Below are positions 27,201-35,742 of a stretch of 64,000 bases of DNA, piece after piece (position 1 is the first letter of the stretch; each line of letters begins with the position of its first letter). The stretch is from positions 310,001 through 374,000 of the forward strand of contig JAWWUD010000057.1 of assembly GCA_033964015.1 (NCBI GenBank), in the 5' to 3' direction. The stretch is from Scolanthus callimorphus (Eukaryota; Cnidaria; Anthozoa; Actiniaria; Edwardsiidae). The position numbers were made by a program, and so were the translations under genes. Under the pieces are notes generated by a model, which had not been told where the DNA came from, did no database searches, and saw nothing but the letters and a program-made list of their open reading frames with translations.

Positions 27201-28617
27201 TAGCAGTTTTAATACTGAGGTATAATATGCTTTATTGACAGATTGCATCGTCGAGCTTACTCAAGCTTGGGATGGAAGCCGAGAAAGACCTTAGAGCCAG
27301 GGAATCAGTTTATCTTCTACTTGACTTGGTAAGATTCCCTTGCTTGATTCTCCCTCTTATTCCTATTGCCATTCCCATGGGCTGCCGTATCAGCTCACTC
27401 CACTCCCTTGTTGGCCCAAGAGCCGCCGCTTTCTCATAGCCGAGCTCACTATCAACCCCTTGATTGTCCTTCCCTCGTCTTTTTCAGCACATCCCAGTCT
27501 ACCTGTTTTGATTTCTGAATATTCCACGGCCTTCGCCACCAATCTCTTCTCAACTATCTCTACCATTCACTCTTTCCTCGATACATATCTTTTGCTTTGT
27601 AGTTAGGTTTTGTTTATTATGTTGCTTTCTCCGTTGTGATCCTGTTGGCATTAAACGGCCAATCGGAGCCATCAGAAAGAACAACTGTTTTACTCATCCA
27701 CAACTTTTACTGCCCGCTTCCTCCTCCTCCTTCAACTACTCATCCTTCTTCTTCACTTCCTCCTTCTGATCCTACTACTCTTCCCCCTCTTCTTTCCTCC
27801 TCCTCCCCCCCCCCCCCCCCCCTCCCTCCCCCAACCCTCCTCCTTCTCCAACTTCCTACTATTACTCTCTTCCTTCTTGTTCTCCTCCTCCTGCTTCTGC
27901 TCCTCTTTGTTTCCTTCACCATTTCCATTTCACCATTTCCATTCACGCTCCTGCTACAGAAATCGTTCTCGTTTTCCCTCGGCGATTAAGTTTAATATAT
28001 TTCTCTTTCTCTTTTGTAGATTGTCCAGCAGTCGCCTTACCTGACTATGGATGTGCTGGAGTCTTGTTTCCCGTATTCGCTTTTGAGGAATGCCTATCAT
28101 GAGGTCTACAAGGTAAGACAATGTACACACTCTACCATTTGTTAAATCATTACATTTTTAGCTCCGTGTACCTTACATTTTCGCCCTGTATCAAGAGCTC
28201 TTGCTTTTGTCGTAAGATATCCCATTGCGATAGCCCGGTCTAGATGGCATACATATCATTTGAAGTTATAAGCTGCAGATAATACATCCCATATGCTCTT
28301 TGTTCGCTTGGAAATCTCCCACGCAGATGGACAGATAGAGTATGCCTCGAAAACCTCTTTCTTGAAAGTGCCTTACATTACCCTGTGTACCAGTCTTTAA
28401 CTTTACTCGTTTGATTATGCGCGCGAGCTGAGACGACGCACGAAGACGAGCGAGCATGGAAGTGAGACTAGGTTTCCACCGAGGCTCCTCGATTCGCTTG
28501 TTGTTTTACGAGCCTCGCGCATGCGCTCTAACGAGTGAAGGCCTCTGATTATACTATTTTTGAACTGACGTCTTTTTTATTTCCCGATCCCAGAAACGAA
28601 GAGAACCAATGCTGTAA
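1556..28617 (+). CDS. NCKAP1: NCKAP1 (HEM/Nap1), WAVE complex subunit, 38 exons
   Basis: Product is the Nck-associated protein 1 subunit of the WAVE regulatory complex, which pairs with CYFIP and links Rac signalling to Arp2/3 actin branching at the cell cortex. Coding exons: 1556-1660, 1898-1999, 3982-4077, 4791-4847, 5371-5513, 6506-6596, 7625-7690, 7764-7835, 8134-8182, 9176-9329, 9412-9465, 9775-9871, 11795-11912, 11984-12024, 12169-12260, 12354-12435, 12516-12574, 13512-13657, 14163-14225, 14640-14709, 14804-14923, 15526-15665, 16352-16483, 17567-17645, 18543-18579, 19707-19809, 20838-20959, 21746-21843, 22575-22668, 24048-24130, 25012-25095, 25373-25454, 26000-26043, 26746-26815, 27029-27138, 27242-27328, 28020-28112, 28594-28617. 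Phases match at every junction. Recognisable family segments include [20 protein letters not shown] (start), [42 protein letters not shown] and ESVYLLLDL (near the end). Length is about 1119 residues against 1128 in human. Oddities: one base is missing in the C run 11869-11873 of exon 13, exon 30 ends with a GC donor, and a 32-bp array starts at the exon 23 donor. Family identity is certain; exact exon edges rest on splice consensus and homology. Confidence 0.96.
2023..3877. mobile_element. Foldback DNA element with perfect 27-bp TIRs
   Basis: Bases 2023-2049 and 3851-3877 are perfect inverted copies (outer end TACCGTACCGCTCTCGAG). Subterminal palindromes built on ACTCGCGAGCCGCGAGT sit inside both ends. 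The core carries about five degenerate direct repeats of about 200 bp, starting near 2368, 2577, 2777, 2992 and 3157, each with a block like TTACGAAGCGAGCGAGAAAA. No transposase frame is visible, so it is non-autonomous. It fills almost all of NCKAP1 intron 2 (2000-3981). No clear target duplication was seen. Confidence 0.8.
4430..4556. repeat. Short-period minisatellite (GGTAACA/GGATAACA)
   Basis: A purine-rich run of variants of GGTAACAGGGATAACA in NCKAP1 intron 3. The unit is about 8-10 bp and the copies are diverged. No coding capacity. Confidence 0.6.
4945..5146. mobile_element. TTAA-flanked MITE
   Basis: The left end TTAACCCCAACAGTTCGCAC and the inverted right end (TTAACCCAAACAGTTCGCAC) differ at one base. 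Both are bounded by TTAA, the target of piggyBac-type elements. The internal arms continue as an imperfect palindrome. It is 202 bp, without coding capacity, in NCKAP1 intron 4. Confidence 0.75.
5714..6018. mobile_element. MITE with TATTAGAGC termini
   Basis: The left end TATTAGAGCAGATTTCAGAT and the inverted right end match with one mismatch over 20 bp, and the similarity continues for about 40 bp. The core is AT-rich and contains several CCAATCA-type motifs. It is 305 bp, in NCKAP1 intron 5. Confidence 0.75.
6292..6450. mobile_element. G-rich palindromic MITE, family A
   Basis: The inverted ends are TGTGCAATTCCAGAAAAATT and its near complement ending GGAATTGCACA. The arms include GGAAATTCCAGAGGGGTGGGG, present twice (about 6338 and 6404). 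It is in NCKAP1 intron 5, just upstream of exon 6, and is related in style to the elements at 6613 and 50000. Confidence 0.6.
6613..6803. mobile_element. G-rich palindromic MITE, family A
   Basis: The inverted ends TGTGTGGTTCCAG and CTGGAACCACACA match perfectly. Each is followed by an A/T-rich ATATCCATAC block and a C- or G-rich run. It starts 17 bp after the exon 6 boundary in NCKAP1 intron 6. Confidence 0.7.
10299..10817 (+). pseudogene. LINE ORF2 C-terminal fragment (zf-RVT region)
   Basis: This is the open frame inside the LINE insertion above. About 170 codons are uninterrupted, but the endonuclease and polymerase domains are absent, so it is a dead 5'-truncated copy and not a gene. 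The frame is intact, which suggests a fairly recent insertion. Confidence 0.85.
10307..11030 (+). mobile_element. 5'-truncated LINE insertion with 12-bp target duplication
   Basis: The insert holds the last about 170 codons of a LINE ORF2 (to the stop at 10815-10817), followed by a 3' tail of ATA/AAAAT-rich sequence. The protein end shows the reverse-transcriptase-associated zinc-binding region: [16 protein letters not shown], then CSLC, a spacer, and [12 protein letters not shown]. The 12-bp sequence AACATTGCTTTA sits on both sides (10295-10306 and 11031-11042), as expected for target-primed reverse transcription. It is severely 5'-truncated and not autonomous. It lies in NCKAP1 intron 12 in the gene's orientation. 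Confidence 0.92.
11165..11420. repeat. SINE-like segment shared with 20085-20165
   Basis: Blocks AGCTCCAGGTGAAAGGAATT and AGCAAGCTACT...ACAGAGAAAAGT occur here and near 20090-20150 in the same order. The copy near 20 kb continues into a tRNA-like head. The shared blocks imply a dispersed repeat family; the copy here is interrupted and diverged. Confidence 0.5.
11433..11776. repeat. Tandem duplication, about 175-bp unit, two copies
   Basis: The unit starts GTGCATCGCCGTCTA, runs through GGCTAAAACGCTATGTG, a TAG-rich microsatellite and AGTCCCTTCAGATGCAC, and ends near GTACTGGTTGTAC. It is present twice in direct orientation with roughly 90% identity. It ends about 20 bp before NCKAP1 exon 13. 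Confidence 0.8.
12609..13474. mobile_element. Composite element with TACACGAGGC ends
   Basis: The left arm (TACACGAGGCATTTTTCTTG, then a TTGCAACTC-like block) reappears inverted at 13430-13472 and directly near 12956. The element is broken up by a TTAA-flanked MITE at 12818-12947. Intron 17 of NCKAP1 consists largely of this material. Confidence 0.55.
12818..12947. mobile_element. TTAA-flanked MITE nested in a larger repeat
   Basis: The ends are TTAAAGGCCCATCACCAACC and the inverse of that sequence with one or two differences. The element is 130 bp. A degenerate relative lies at about 16796-16942 (shared GAAAAACAATGGATCAATTT block). Confidence 0.75.
15239..15410. repeat. Three-copy tandem repeat, about 59 bp
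   Basis: Three direct copies carry CTTACAAAGAAACCAGT, then GCTCAATGCGTGATAGTGG and a TTTTACTTGGCTT block. It lies in NCKAP1 intron 21. Confidence 0.8.
15925..16260. repeat. Degenerate CTCCTGGAA-type dispersed repeat
   Basis: Many variants of ACTCCTGGAAAA at irregular spacing. A second block of the same family lies at 17925-18200. There is no coding sequence. Confidence 0.5.
16471..16787 (+). repeat. 32-bp minisatellite containing the exon 23 splice donor
   Basis: About ten head-to-tail copies of a 32-bp unit. The first copy overlaps the end of NCKAP1 exon 23 (…TTATTTGCCAA at 16483, then GTATGT). Nearly every copy therefore repeats the last exon bases plus a consensus-like donor; the ninth copy is altered (CCAGTATGAT). 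Copies are almost identical, which implies recent expansion. Confidence 0.95.
16990..17338. mobile_element. Nested MITE pair
   Basis: The outer element has inverted ends around CCGTTTACACC and GTGTAAACGG, with paired GGTACCG/GGTACAAAA blocks. An inner palindromic element at about 17093-17206 (arms TATGGTACACCATAGTGTCC) interrupts it and is flanked by CGATTTTGG on both sides, a 9-bp target duplication. Confidence 0.7.
18668..19062. mobile_element. MITE related to the 22.7-kb element
   Basis: It starts AGGGGCTATCGCACGCTTGC and ends AGCATGCGAGAGCTCTTTAA. It shares the block CTCAAATCGCAATCCAATTC with 22738 onward. The left TTAA is not intact. It is in NCKAP1 intron 25. Confidence 0.65.
19266..19342 (-). 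pseudogene. tRNA-like pseudogene or SINE head
   Basis: On the minus strand the A-box-like TAGTTCAGTTAGTAGAGC and the B-box GGGTTCGAATCCC are correctly spaced, with a plausible T arm. The 5' acceptor strand GGCTCCA has no complement at the 3' side and the anticodon loop is not seven bases, so it is not a functional tRNA. Confidence 0.55.
20155..20240 (-). pseudogene. tRNA-like SINE head
   Basis: The minus strand has AGGTGGCGCAGTGTG and, downstream, GAGTTCGAATCCC, resembling tRNA A and B boxes. The body continues to lower coordinates through the block shared with 11.17 kb to an AATAAAG/(ACTTTT) tail near 19985. This layout fits a tRNA-derived SINE. Confidence 0.5.
20273..20409. mobile_element. 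MITE with GGGGCCGGTTCCT ends
   Basis: The inverted ends GGGGCCGGTTCCT and AGGAACCGGCCCC are perfect over 13 bp. The interior is a series of GGATAA/TTATCC blocks that can pair. It is 137 bp in NCKAP1 intron 26. Confidence 0.75.
21618..21694 (+). pseudogene. tRNA-like sequence
   Basis: D arm GCTC/GAGC and T arm GCAGG-TACAATT-CCTGC are well formed, and an anticodon-like hairpin TCCGA/TCGGG lies between. The anticodon loop has six bases and the acceptor stem has mismatches, so I take it as a tRNA pseudogene or SINE head. Confidence 0.45.
22689..23879. mobile_element. 1.2-kb TTAA-flanked foldback element
   Basis: Bounded by TTAA at 22689-22692 and 23876-23879 with outer ends AGGGG/CCCCT. Arms such as TTTTCAAAACTTCGAAAGGA and CAAATCCATAATCCTTTCGAA pair across the element. 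The middle holds diverged direct copies with AATTCGAAAGCG. No transposase is seen. It is in NCKAP1 intron 29. Confidence 0.75.
24223..24680. repeat. Poly-T/poly-G tract and GGAAATTCCAGGGGAGGGGG repeats
   Basis: A run of about 24 T is followed by about 24 G. Then several direct copies of GGAAATTCCAGGGGAGGGGG with TCCTTTATGAGGTT spacers follow. The inverted flanks CGCACCGGGGGAGTTGAGGAC and its complement near 24672 close the structure, so it is probably a G-rich MITE. It is in NCKAP1 intron 30. Confidence 0.6.
25564..25904. mobile_element. MITE, TAGCCTGCG family, copy 1
   Basis: Long inverted arms start TAGCCTGCGAAA and include CACCACTTAGTGCTCGTCGA. The element is flanked by GCACCCC on both sides (25557-25563 and 25905-25911), a 7-bp match next to one differing base. 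The same family is inserted at 60159-60520. It is in NCKAP1 intron 32. Confidence 0.9.
27715..27960. repeat. Pyrimidine-rich low-complexity tract
   Basis: A CTCCTC/CTTCTT-rich tract with an 18-base C run. Long open frames here on both strands are compositional artefacts. It lies in NCKAP1 intron 36. Confidence 0.8.
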
Positions 28618-30469
28618 CAATCATATCGACGCACTATTAGCTACCTGGAGCGACTGCACAGTGGACCAGTGCTTCTTTTATCCTCGGCTATCGAGCTACC
28701 GTCCATACATAATAGATCCTGGAGTAGAGATATACGATGCTTCTACAACCTCACAATTGTGAACAGACATTGCAGAGGTTTCTTGGACTCTTTACTATAA
28801 AGGAGTAGAATGAAACTGGACGATTAAGAAATAGCAGTATTGGGAAATTTGTAAAGTATAAAGAAACGGTTGGGTAATTGCAACTGTCAAAGCGCTGTTG
28901 GACGAAAGAGCTTGACGTTATCCTTGATGGTTGTTAAGCTTACTCCTCAGGTATTGCGATTTGTAAAAATGAATTCCACAGACTTCAATGTCATAAAACA
29001 CAAAAAGAGCAGTCAGTAGAGTTTTCAGTTAGAAAGTTTTAAACGGACTCGCATGCTGTTCGTGTGGAATGTCGTTGGTCGTGGTCAAAGTCACAGATAC
29101 GCAACATAGACGAGGGGTTTCATGGTATTGTCTCAAGAATTGCTAGAATGCCAAACGTATAAATAAAAGCGAGACATCATTTTCACATATAAAACCAATA
29201 GTTAACTTTAGGGATATCAATATATATATTTTTAATAAAATGTTTTATAACAGTTATCCCTTGTAAACGGCGTGCTCAGTTTATTTAAGGAATGGTCCAT
29301 GCTTAGCGTGTGTATATCCAGTTCTGGAAGCACGCGGATAGTTGTGATAACACGATGGTAGCGTAAAGCCGGTTTACACTTGCGATTTTGTTGCATTTGT
29401 CGCGGCGATTTTTCTCGCGCGAGTTGCAATAACAACTCTTTAGTGTAAACGAGATGCAAATCCGGTGCGATTTCTGTGCTCTCTTTTCTTGACATCGCAT
29501 CAAGTTGCAAAGAGTTCGGACAAGTTTGAAATCTCCGCGACATCACGCGACAAAAATTGCGGTCGGTTGCGCCGAGTTGCACTTCGTGTCTATGTTATAA
29601 TCTTCCTTCTTCTATCAGATAATCTTACCCCAAATTGTAAATCATGCCAGTTTGTCGATCTTTTAATGTCACGAGTGCTTTAAAAGTCATTTATGTATTT
29701 TATTTACTTTTAAGTTTATAGAGGAAGATACTTTACTAACCATCCAATTCCTATTTACAGCCAATCAACTCAAATCTCTCTACTTGCCGAGATTTATGAA
29801 ATAAATAGTTTATTGCTCGCTGGACAGCTCGTCGTAATAGGGTCTCACAGGCATTTGCGATGCGGTCACCATGTGAAAGACGCTTGTCAGTCGCCATCTT
29901 GACGACTAATAATTACCCACAATGCCCTGCTGACGAGGTTGACAGTAAGTAAAATGTCAATCTCGTCTCAGTCGCTCAAACAATCGAAGGCCATGGAGAC
30001 GAGAACGGTGAAACGCCAGTTACAAACGTGAGTGCATTTGCGATCGCGCTCATTATCGACAAACAAGAGCACGGCTTTACGCTCTGGCATGCGATAATAT
30101 GTAAGCATTCTCGTACCCAGACCTCCTCTGCTCGTCTACTCACAGGCGAGGCTCTGGGGCATCATTTGAGGTGCTTTGCTGATTGGCTGATTTTGAGCGT
30201 TGGAGCATGCGCTGAAAGCTCTTTCTCTCAGCGGCTCTGTATCAAATCACGCGCAAGCGTCAGTGGCTGTCACCACAGCCTCCCCCGCGAAGTGACGAGC
30301 CGGGGAGCTCTGGGTTCGAGAATGATCTCTAAGAAGGGAAGACATACTCATGCGCCTTTGTGCCACCGAGGGAAATTTATAGCGGCGATTCCGGAGCATT
30401 AAAAAAATAGATTTCGGCAAGTAGAGAAATTTGATCCTCGTTGAAAAATCGTGTCAGACCTTGGCCAGC
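28618..30469. other. NCKAP1 3' UTR and intergenic DNA
   Basis: The NCKAP1 3' untranslated region presumably runs to the first AATAAA at 29162. Beyond it there is a diverged palindromic repeat at about 29365-29600 (GCGATTTTGTTGC-type blocks) and another at about 30107-30325 with inverted ends TCGTACCCAGA / TCTGGGTTCGA. No gene is seen. Confidence 0.5.
29162..29167 (+). terminator. Candidate NCKAP1 polyadenylation signal
   Basis: First AATAAA downstream of the NCKAP1 stop codon at 28617. It is a consensus match only; cleavage site unknown. Confidence 0.5.
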
Positions 30470-32049
30470 TCAGTTCTTTTTTCCATGCTTATGTTTTTTC
30501 TTGTTGTGTAGCACCGTGGGCTGTCCTCTTTGAATCCTCGCAAATACTAAACTCCGGTGCTCAAAACTCGGTAGAAACCAACAAGCTTCTTCTTCTTTGG
30601 GGCAAATGATTGCATGACAGTCGTACCTGGAAGTAAAGGCGATGGAGAAGCTTTCATTCTGCACGCTTGTTTAATGCAGTTCTCCAGGGGTTTCTCTGTG
30701 AAGTGTCCGATAATAGCGGTCTTTATTTTTGGATTATCCATGCCGTACATTAACGTCACGTTAGTCTCGGGCTTGCCAACTTGCCCGCACGTGTTTTGTG
30801 GTTTGGTTTTGTGGCCTCTTGGTTTGGAAGCAGCCAACCACAGATAACCTGTCATGACAGCGAATGAAAGAGTTAACAACTCCACGGCAAAACGGGCGGG
30901 CAACAACTGCGGGACAGCGCCTAGCTAACCTAATCATATGTACAAAATCCCAAATATTAACCTATCGAAAACCAATTTACCAATGTAAAACTATCCCAGA
31001 TGCGTTTATTTGATTTCAGAATGAGGAGCGCTTTTGGAACGAAACTTATTTTGCAATATGAAAATCAAAATATTTACACACGCTGGAGTTTCAGCTTGAT
31101 CAACCGAGTGAATTCTATAAACACAGTGCCGAAATGGAAATTTCGTCCCAGTTTGCCACGGCAGCCCGTCTCATAAACGTGTCTTAGAAGAGGGCTTGGT
31201 TCACACTAGACGCAGATCTTCATTCTTTGACGAAGAAACAACTACGGGAGCAACCTTTTGAGACCCTGAGATCACCATGTTGAAATCACTGATACGATTA
31301 TGTGATCTCTTTACACTGGAACCATGCACAGTCACGGACGTTCGAGGGCACTGAGCTTGGAGAGTCATTAAACCGAGCGACATTCTACAGGTTCTGCAAC
31401 CATGGGTAGTGATCTTTATGCTGATAACCAAGACTCATACAGGGGTCGTAAATGTTTCTGCATTTGCGGTTAGAATTTGCGACCGTCGCTTTGCTCGTGA
31501 ACTATGAAAACTTTGCCAGCTGAACAAAACACAAGCGTCAAAAGAGCAGCCTTTGAGAGATGTCCTTTATTGGACATAGTAGTCCCAAGACTGCTTTGCC
31601 TTCTTCGGAATAACAGAATTCGCAGGCAATCAAATTAAAACCCTACACAGAAGTAGAATAGCAGAAAAAGCGCTTTCGCGCTAGTGCGACCACAATATAT
31701 TTGGAGCAAAATACTTTGCCTAGATCGGAACGCCGTTGCTGGGAACAAAACGGACATCGAGGGAAAATTCGATGTCGATGGTTGGCGCCACCATTAATAT
31801 ATACTGTGGGGGACTTTTTACAAGCCGGTTCTAATATCCCAATGCCATTTAGCTGTATGGTCATCCTTTTACTTTTCCATAGAGACTAAGCATTATGGAA
31901 ACATGTTTTTCTTCAATCACTACAACTAGTCATGGTGTTCGATCAATTGGCACACAGGTGGCAGAATACATCAACTTCTTACCTTGAAGTAACAAGATCA
32001 TCAACATGGTCCCGTAAAAACATCCTCCTCTTGATTCTATTTGTCCCAT
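30470..32049 (-). CDS. Candidate small secreted cysteine-rich protein, 2 exons
   Basis: Exon 1 is 31983-32049 (ATG at 32049-32047; hydrophobic TMLMILLLQ just before a consensus GTAAGA donor, phase 1). The next exon is 30470-30848 (acceptor TGACAG, phase 1, stop TGA at 30470). The joined N-terminus looks like a signal peptide ending near WLAAS. The body holds cysteines spaced C-x4-C-x14-C-x4-C, recalling MANSC-type extracellular domains, but only if one base is missing in the A run at 30652-30654; as written, the frame leaves the cysteine pattern and stops at 30547. Total length would be about 148 residues with a Lys-rich end. An alternative middle exon from about 31530 (acceptor TTGTTCAG, also phase 1) gives a short frame with stops. 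I do not recognise the family, and function is unknown. Confidence 0.4.
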
Positions 32050-32642
32050 GGCGACAAGACGCTATTTAACGTCCCCTCGGTCTTGTCCAAATGATAAAGC
32101 AAACCAATAGAAAATCAAGTCAAAATGTACTTTTGTTATAGATCCTGTTGACTCTCGTAGCAACCACCCGTTAACACGATGTCATATCGGGTCTTTTTAG
32201 CAGGTTTTTCCTTATCAAATAAGTTTTAAACAACAATCCGAGTTTTATAGACCTTACGCTTATACACCTAACAATAACGAGTTTCGATGTTAGTTTGAGC
32301 ACCAGGCTAATATGTAAGGCAGACTATCTGAGACCTGCTACATTTTCGACGTCTTTAACTGGTTGTGGCGTCATTGTTGAAACGCCATTTCCCCTGAGAT
32401 GTTTGGGACGTCAAGCATTGAATGTTTACTACTGAATACTACACAGTGGCTGCGCAAACCCCATACCAGGCTAAGTGATCCATTCAAGGGTCGGAAAATC
32501 TGGATAAGACATTTTGAAAAGAGGAAAAGAGGCCTCTGCTAGTAGGGAACTATAATAGCAGTGGTTCCAAAGAAAACAATTTGTGTTTCCATATTTTATT
32601 GAGATTTCCCCAGTGGCGGATCCAGGATTTTACAAAGGCAAA

Positions 32643-32675
<33 letters not shown>

Positions 32676-32877
32676 AGTTGTGTCAGACTAAACGTGTTTC
32701 AAAATTTATCTCGTCCATTTTCACCTCCTGTAAAACATCACAAATGCCAATGTGTTGTTGTCTCTAATAATATCTATTATAATATAGCTACGATATAACG
32801 CGCGCTCTTATTGGTCCAAATCTATGCCCTATTTCACCGATAAAGCAATGGTTCTCCCCCGCGATATCATGGAAGCA

Positions 32878-33056
32878 TTAGAGCACAACTTTCTATGACT
32901 TTCTCGGCACATAGAGCACTTGTGATGTTGGCACAGACAATCGAAACGTTTTAAAATCACTCGCCTGAGGCTTGTGATTTTATAACGTTTCCGCGTCTCT
33001 CCCAACATCACGCGTGCTCATTGCGCCGATAAAGTCATAGAAAGTTGTGCTCTAAT
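32878..33056. mobile_element. MITE with ATTAGAGCACAACTTTCTAT ends
   Basis: The terminal inverted repeat is perfect over the first 25 bp (ATTAGAGCACAACTTTCTAT onward). A related end occurs at about 58905-58951 in a RUFY intron, so the family is dispersed. It is 179 bp with no coding capacity. Confidence 0.8.
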
Positions 33057-35245
33057 ATGGTGACATTTGTACTAAATTCTATCTGAGGATTAAAGTTATT
33101 GAGTTCGGAATATTAAACATGATACCGGACGAGCGGGAACGCACATACTAGTAATCTACATCAAACAGAACATGTAACAGATCAAACAACGGCATGTATT
33201 TACGCTAAAAATGTATTGCTTGATATGAGAGATTAGGACGCTATAATTAATTCAGAATGTTCTACATCTTTACAAATTTGTTGACTTCTCTATATCCATT
33301 TTCCAAGTTGTAGTAACTTATTCCAGAAGTCTGGAAGTTAGAAATTGATTACACTAGTAGCAGTCGTATCATGAAGTCTATTTCTGTCAAAGAATGCAGG
33401 TTATCACATCATTTATATTCTATGGTAAGCTGTTATTATCGAAGGTCGCCGATTTCTATCCTTGCCGTCTTGTCCAGACAATAGTTCACTTTCCTATAAA
33501 AGAAAGCAAATAATTGCCATATAATAGCGGAGCTCCTTGCGGCGGCCGAAGGCCGCCGCAAAGCGGAGCACCATACCTAAGAAAACAGCGTCAAAAACTG
33601 CAAATATAGTATTGGGTACCCTGTGTGAATTTTTTGTGTAACCTGTGCCAAATTGCTAGGGGTCGATCCGATTTTTGGACGTCTCAGAAAGCCCCGGATG
33701 TTGTACGTGTTCCTGAAGCCTGACGTCACAATAGCCCTATTGTGACGTCAAGCATGCTCAACTCACTGGGGGAGGGGCGCGTTGTCAGGAGGGAGGAGGG
33801 AGTGCTCAACTAATGGGGGAGGGGCGCGTTGTCAGGGGGGGTGATGCTGATGCTCACGTGAAAGGTAAAATCGCAGGCACAAATACCAGCATGTTTTGGC
33901 AACATCCAAAAAAGACTACAGGGCTGCTAGCGGCTGAAAAACGACCTACAATAATTACTCAAAGGAGAAAATGCCCTAAAAGAAGCCATGGAATCCAAAG
34001 ATTTGGTAGAATGGGGAATAATAATCAAGTTGGAGTATTTTCTTTGCCGGCTTGCTCCTGAAATTCTTCCAGTCGGAGTTCAAGGCCGAGAAATGACAGC
34101 TAACTGCAGAACCGTGCTATCACGCATTGTGCCTCAAAGGATAAAAATACGCGAAGAGGAAGCCATAGAATACAAACATTGGGTCGAGGGATGAGAAAGG
34201 GATCGAGGAATGATAAATTTGGTTAAAATTATCTCTAGTAGAAGAGCAGAAAGCAGAAAGAAATGGAAGCACCAGAGACTCTCAGAGAGACCTAGACGGA
34301 AATTGCGCCCGGGGAAGAAGGGGGAAGAAGCCGGGCAAAGCATGAGATCAGAGCAGAAAGTAACCACCAAAGAGAGGCATCCTGTTCTTTTCATCATATC
34401 TTTTTGAGACTACTCGATAGTCGAGGATTAACATGGAAACGGTTTAGTTGTTCCCCTATGGACTAACACTATTTTTTTGAAACAGAAACTTTCGGTACCT
34501 TGAAGTCCTTGAACGACACAAACGCCTGACGAGCGCATCACTTCCTTTACAGGAAGCGGAAATAAACTGGAAACAAGTTTCAAAGTTTCTATTGACAAAC
34601 GTCTTTGTTCATGACCACCACGTGACCCGAAGCGGCAAGATTAGTGAAAGTAAAGTTGTAGTTGTGTTCCTACAAACGATAGCCTGCTCTGTTTGTTTTC
34701 GAGAGGAGTCGTTTTCACGAGGAACAATTACAGGCTGCAATTCCACTGAATGCGAACGTGTGAGGACTATAGCTGAATTCACAGGAACTGAAAACGTTTA
34801 CAGTACAAACAAAATGGCGCCCAAAATCGAGCGCGGGAGTTTTCGTGTTTTGCCGTGTTTGTGGGTTCTTAACTCCCTAAAGACATGGAATAGCTTTGAA
34901 AGTCACGGATATAATGGGTGCGGTGTTGATTGGAAACTCACTGTTCGCTGGAGTTGGACAAACATTCAGTATGAAGTGGATTAAACTGCAAGCTCTTTGG
35001 TAAGAATGTCTTTTTGTTTTATGAGAAATATTTTCTCTGACTAGACGATCTCTTCAGGGAATTTGATCCTCGGCCGTACGATTTAGAAAAGATGATCATA
35101 GACTTTTTCAACTGTGTTTTGGCCATTCATTGAATTATAGAATTAATTACTTTGAATATTCTATCTATTGATAGCTATCTATTATTAAGTTGTTCTTGAA
35201 AACGTTCGACCCGTGTTTCAATTTGTTTTGGATTCTTCGTGAGTA

Positions 35246-35742
35246 ATGCACTAGTCAATTGAAACCCCCACCCCTAACCCAGGGAAGGGTGGCGTTATCG
35301 TTGGGGTTTAAAGCATTTTAAAACAAGAGTCTGTTCAGAGTGGGTGGTGGATTTGACTGGTTTTGATTCTGGAACCTGTCCCACCCCCGGGGAATGTTTA
35401 TTTGCTTTCAAATAAATTATTTCGGTCAATTCTTTCACTTTGATTTTGGCCATGCAAAATCTACATGTTAGCTACGATGCAATTCATTGGAATTATTCGA
35501 TTTTAATGCATTTTTCTGTACTTGCATCCCTTGTTTCATATAGGACACCACACTAGCTGAGGCCCACTCCCTTTGATGCTTGCAAGTAAAGGGTGATTTC
35601 GGAGGACCAAGGGTAGGGGCATTTCACAGGAATTTCATCCCGATGGAATGGGGACTTAAACAGCTTTTGTTCAGGGGTAAAATTAAATCCCCAACCCTTC
35701 CCCTGGTCCCTAGGGGTGGGGGTTTTCAATTGACTAGTGCAT
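35246..35742. mobile_element. MITE with ATGCACTAGTCAATTGAAA ends
   Basis: The left end ATGCACTAGTCAATTGAAAC is repeated inverted at the right end, followed in both by a run like CCCCCACCCCTA. It is 497 bp. No transposase frame. Confidence 0.8.

Noticed and set aside
27636..27989. 117-codon Pro/Ser/Leu-rich frame and its Arg/Gly-rich complement
   Set aside because: A CTCCTC/CCCC low-complexity tract inside NCKAP1 intron 36; nothing resembling a domain.
34592..34984. 130-codon plus-strand frame in the intergenic region
   Set aside because: No family resemblance, no supporting splice or regulatory context; kept only as a remark.
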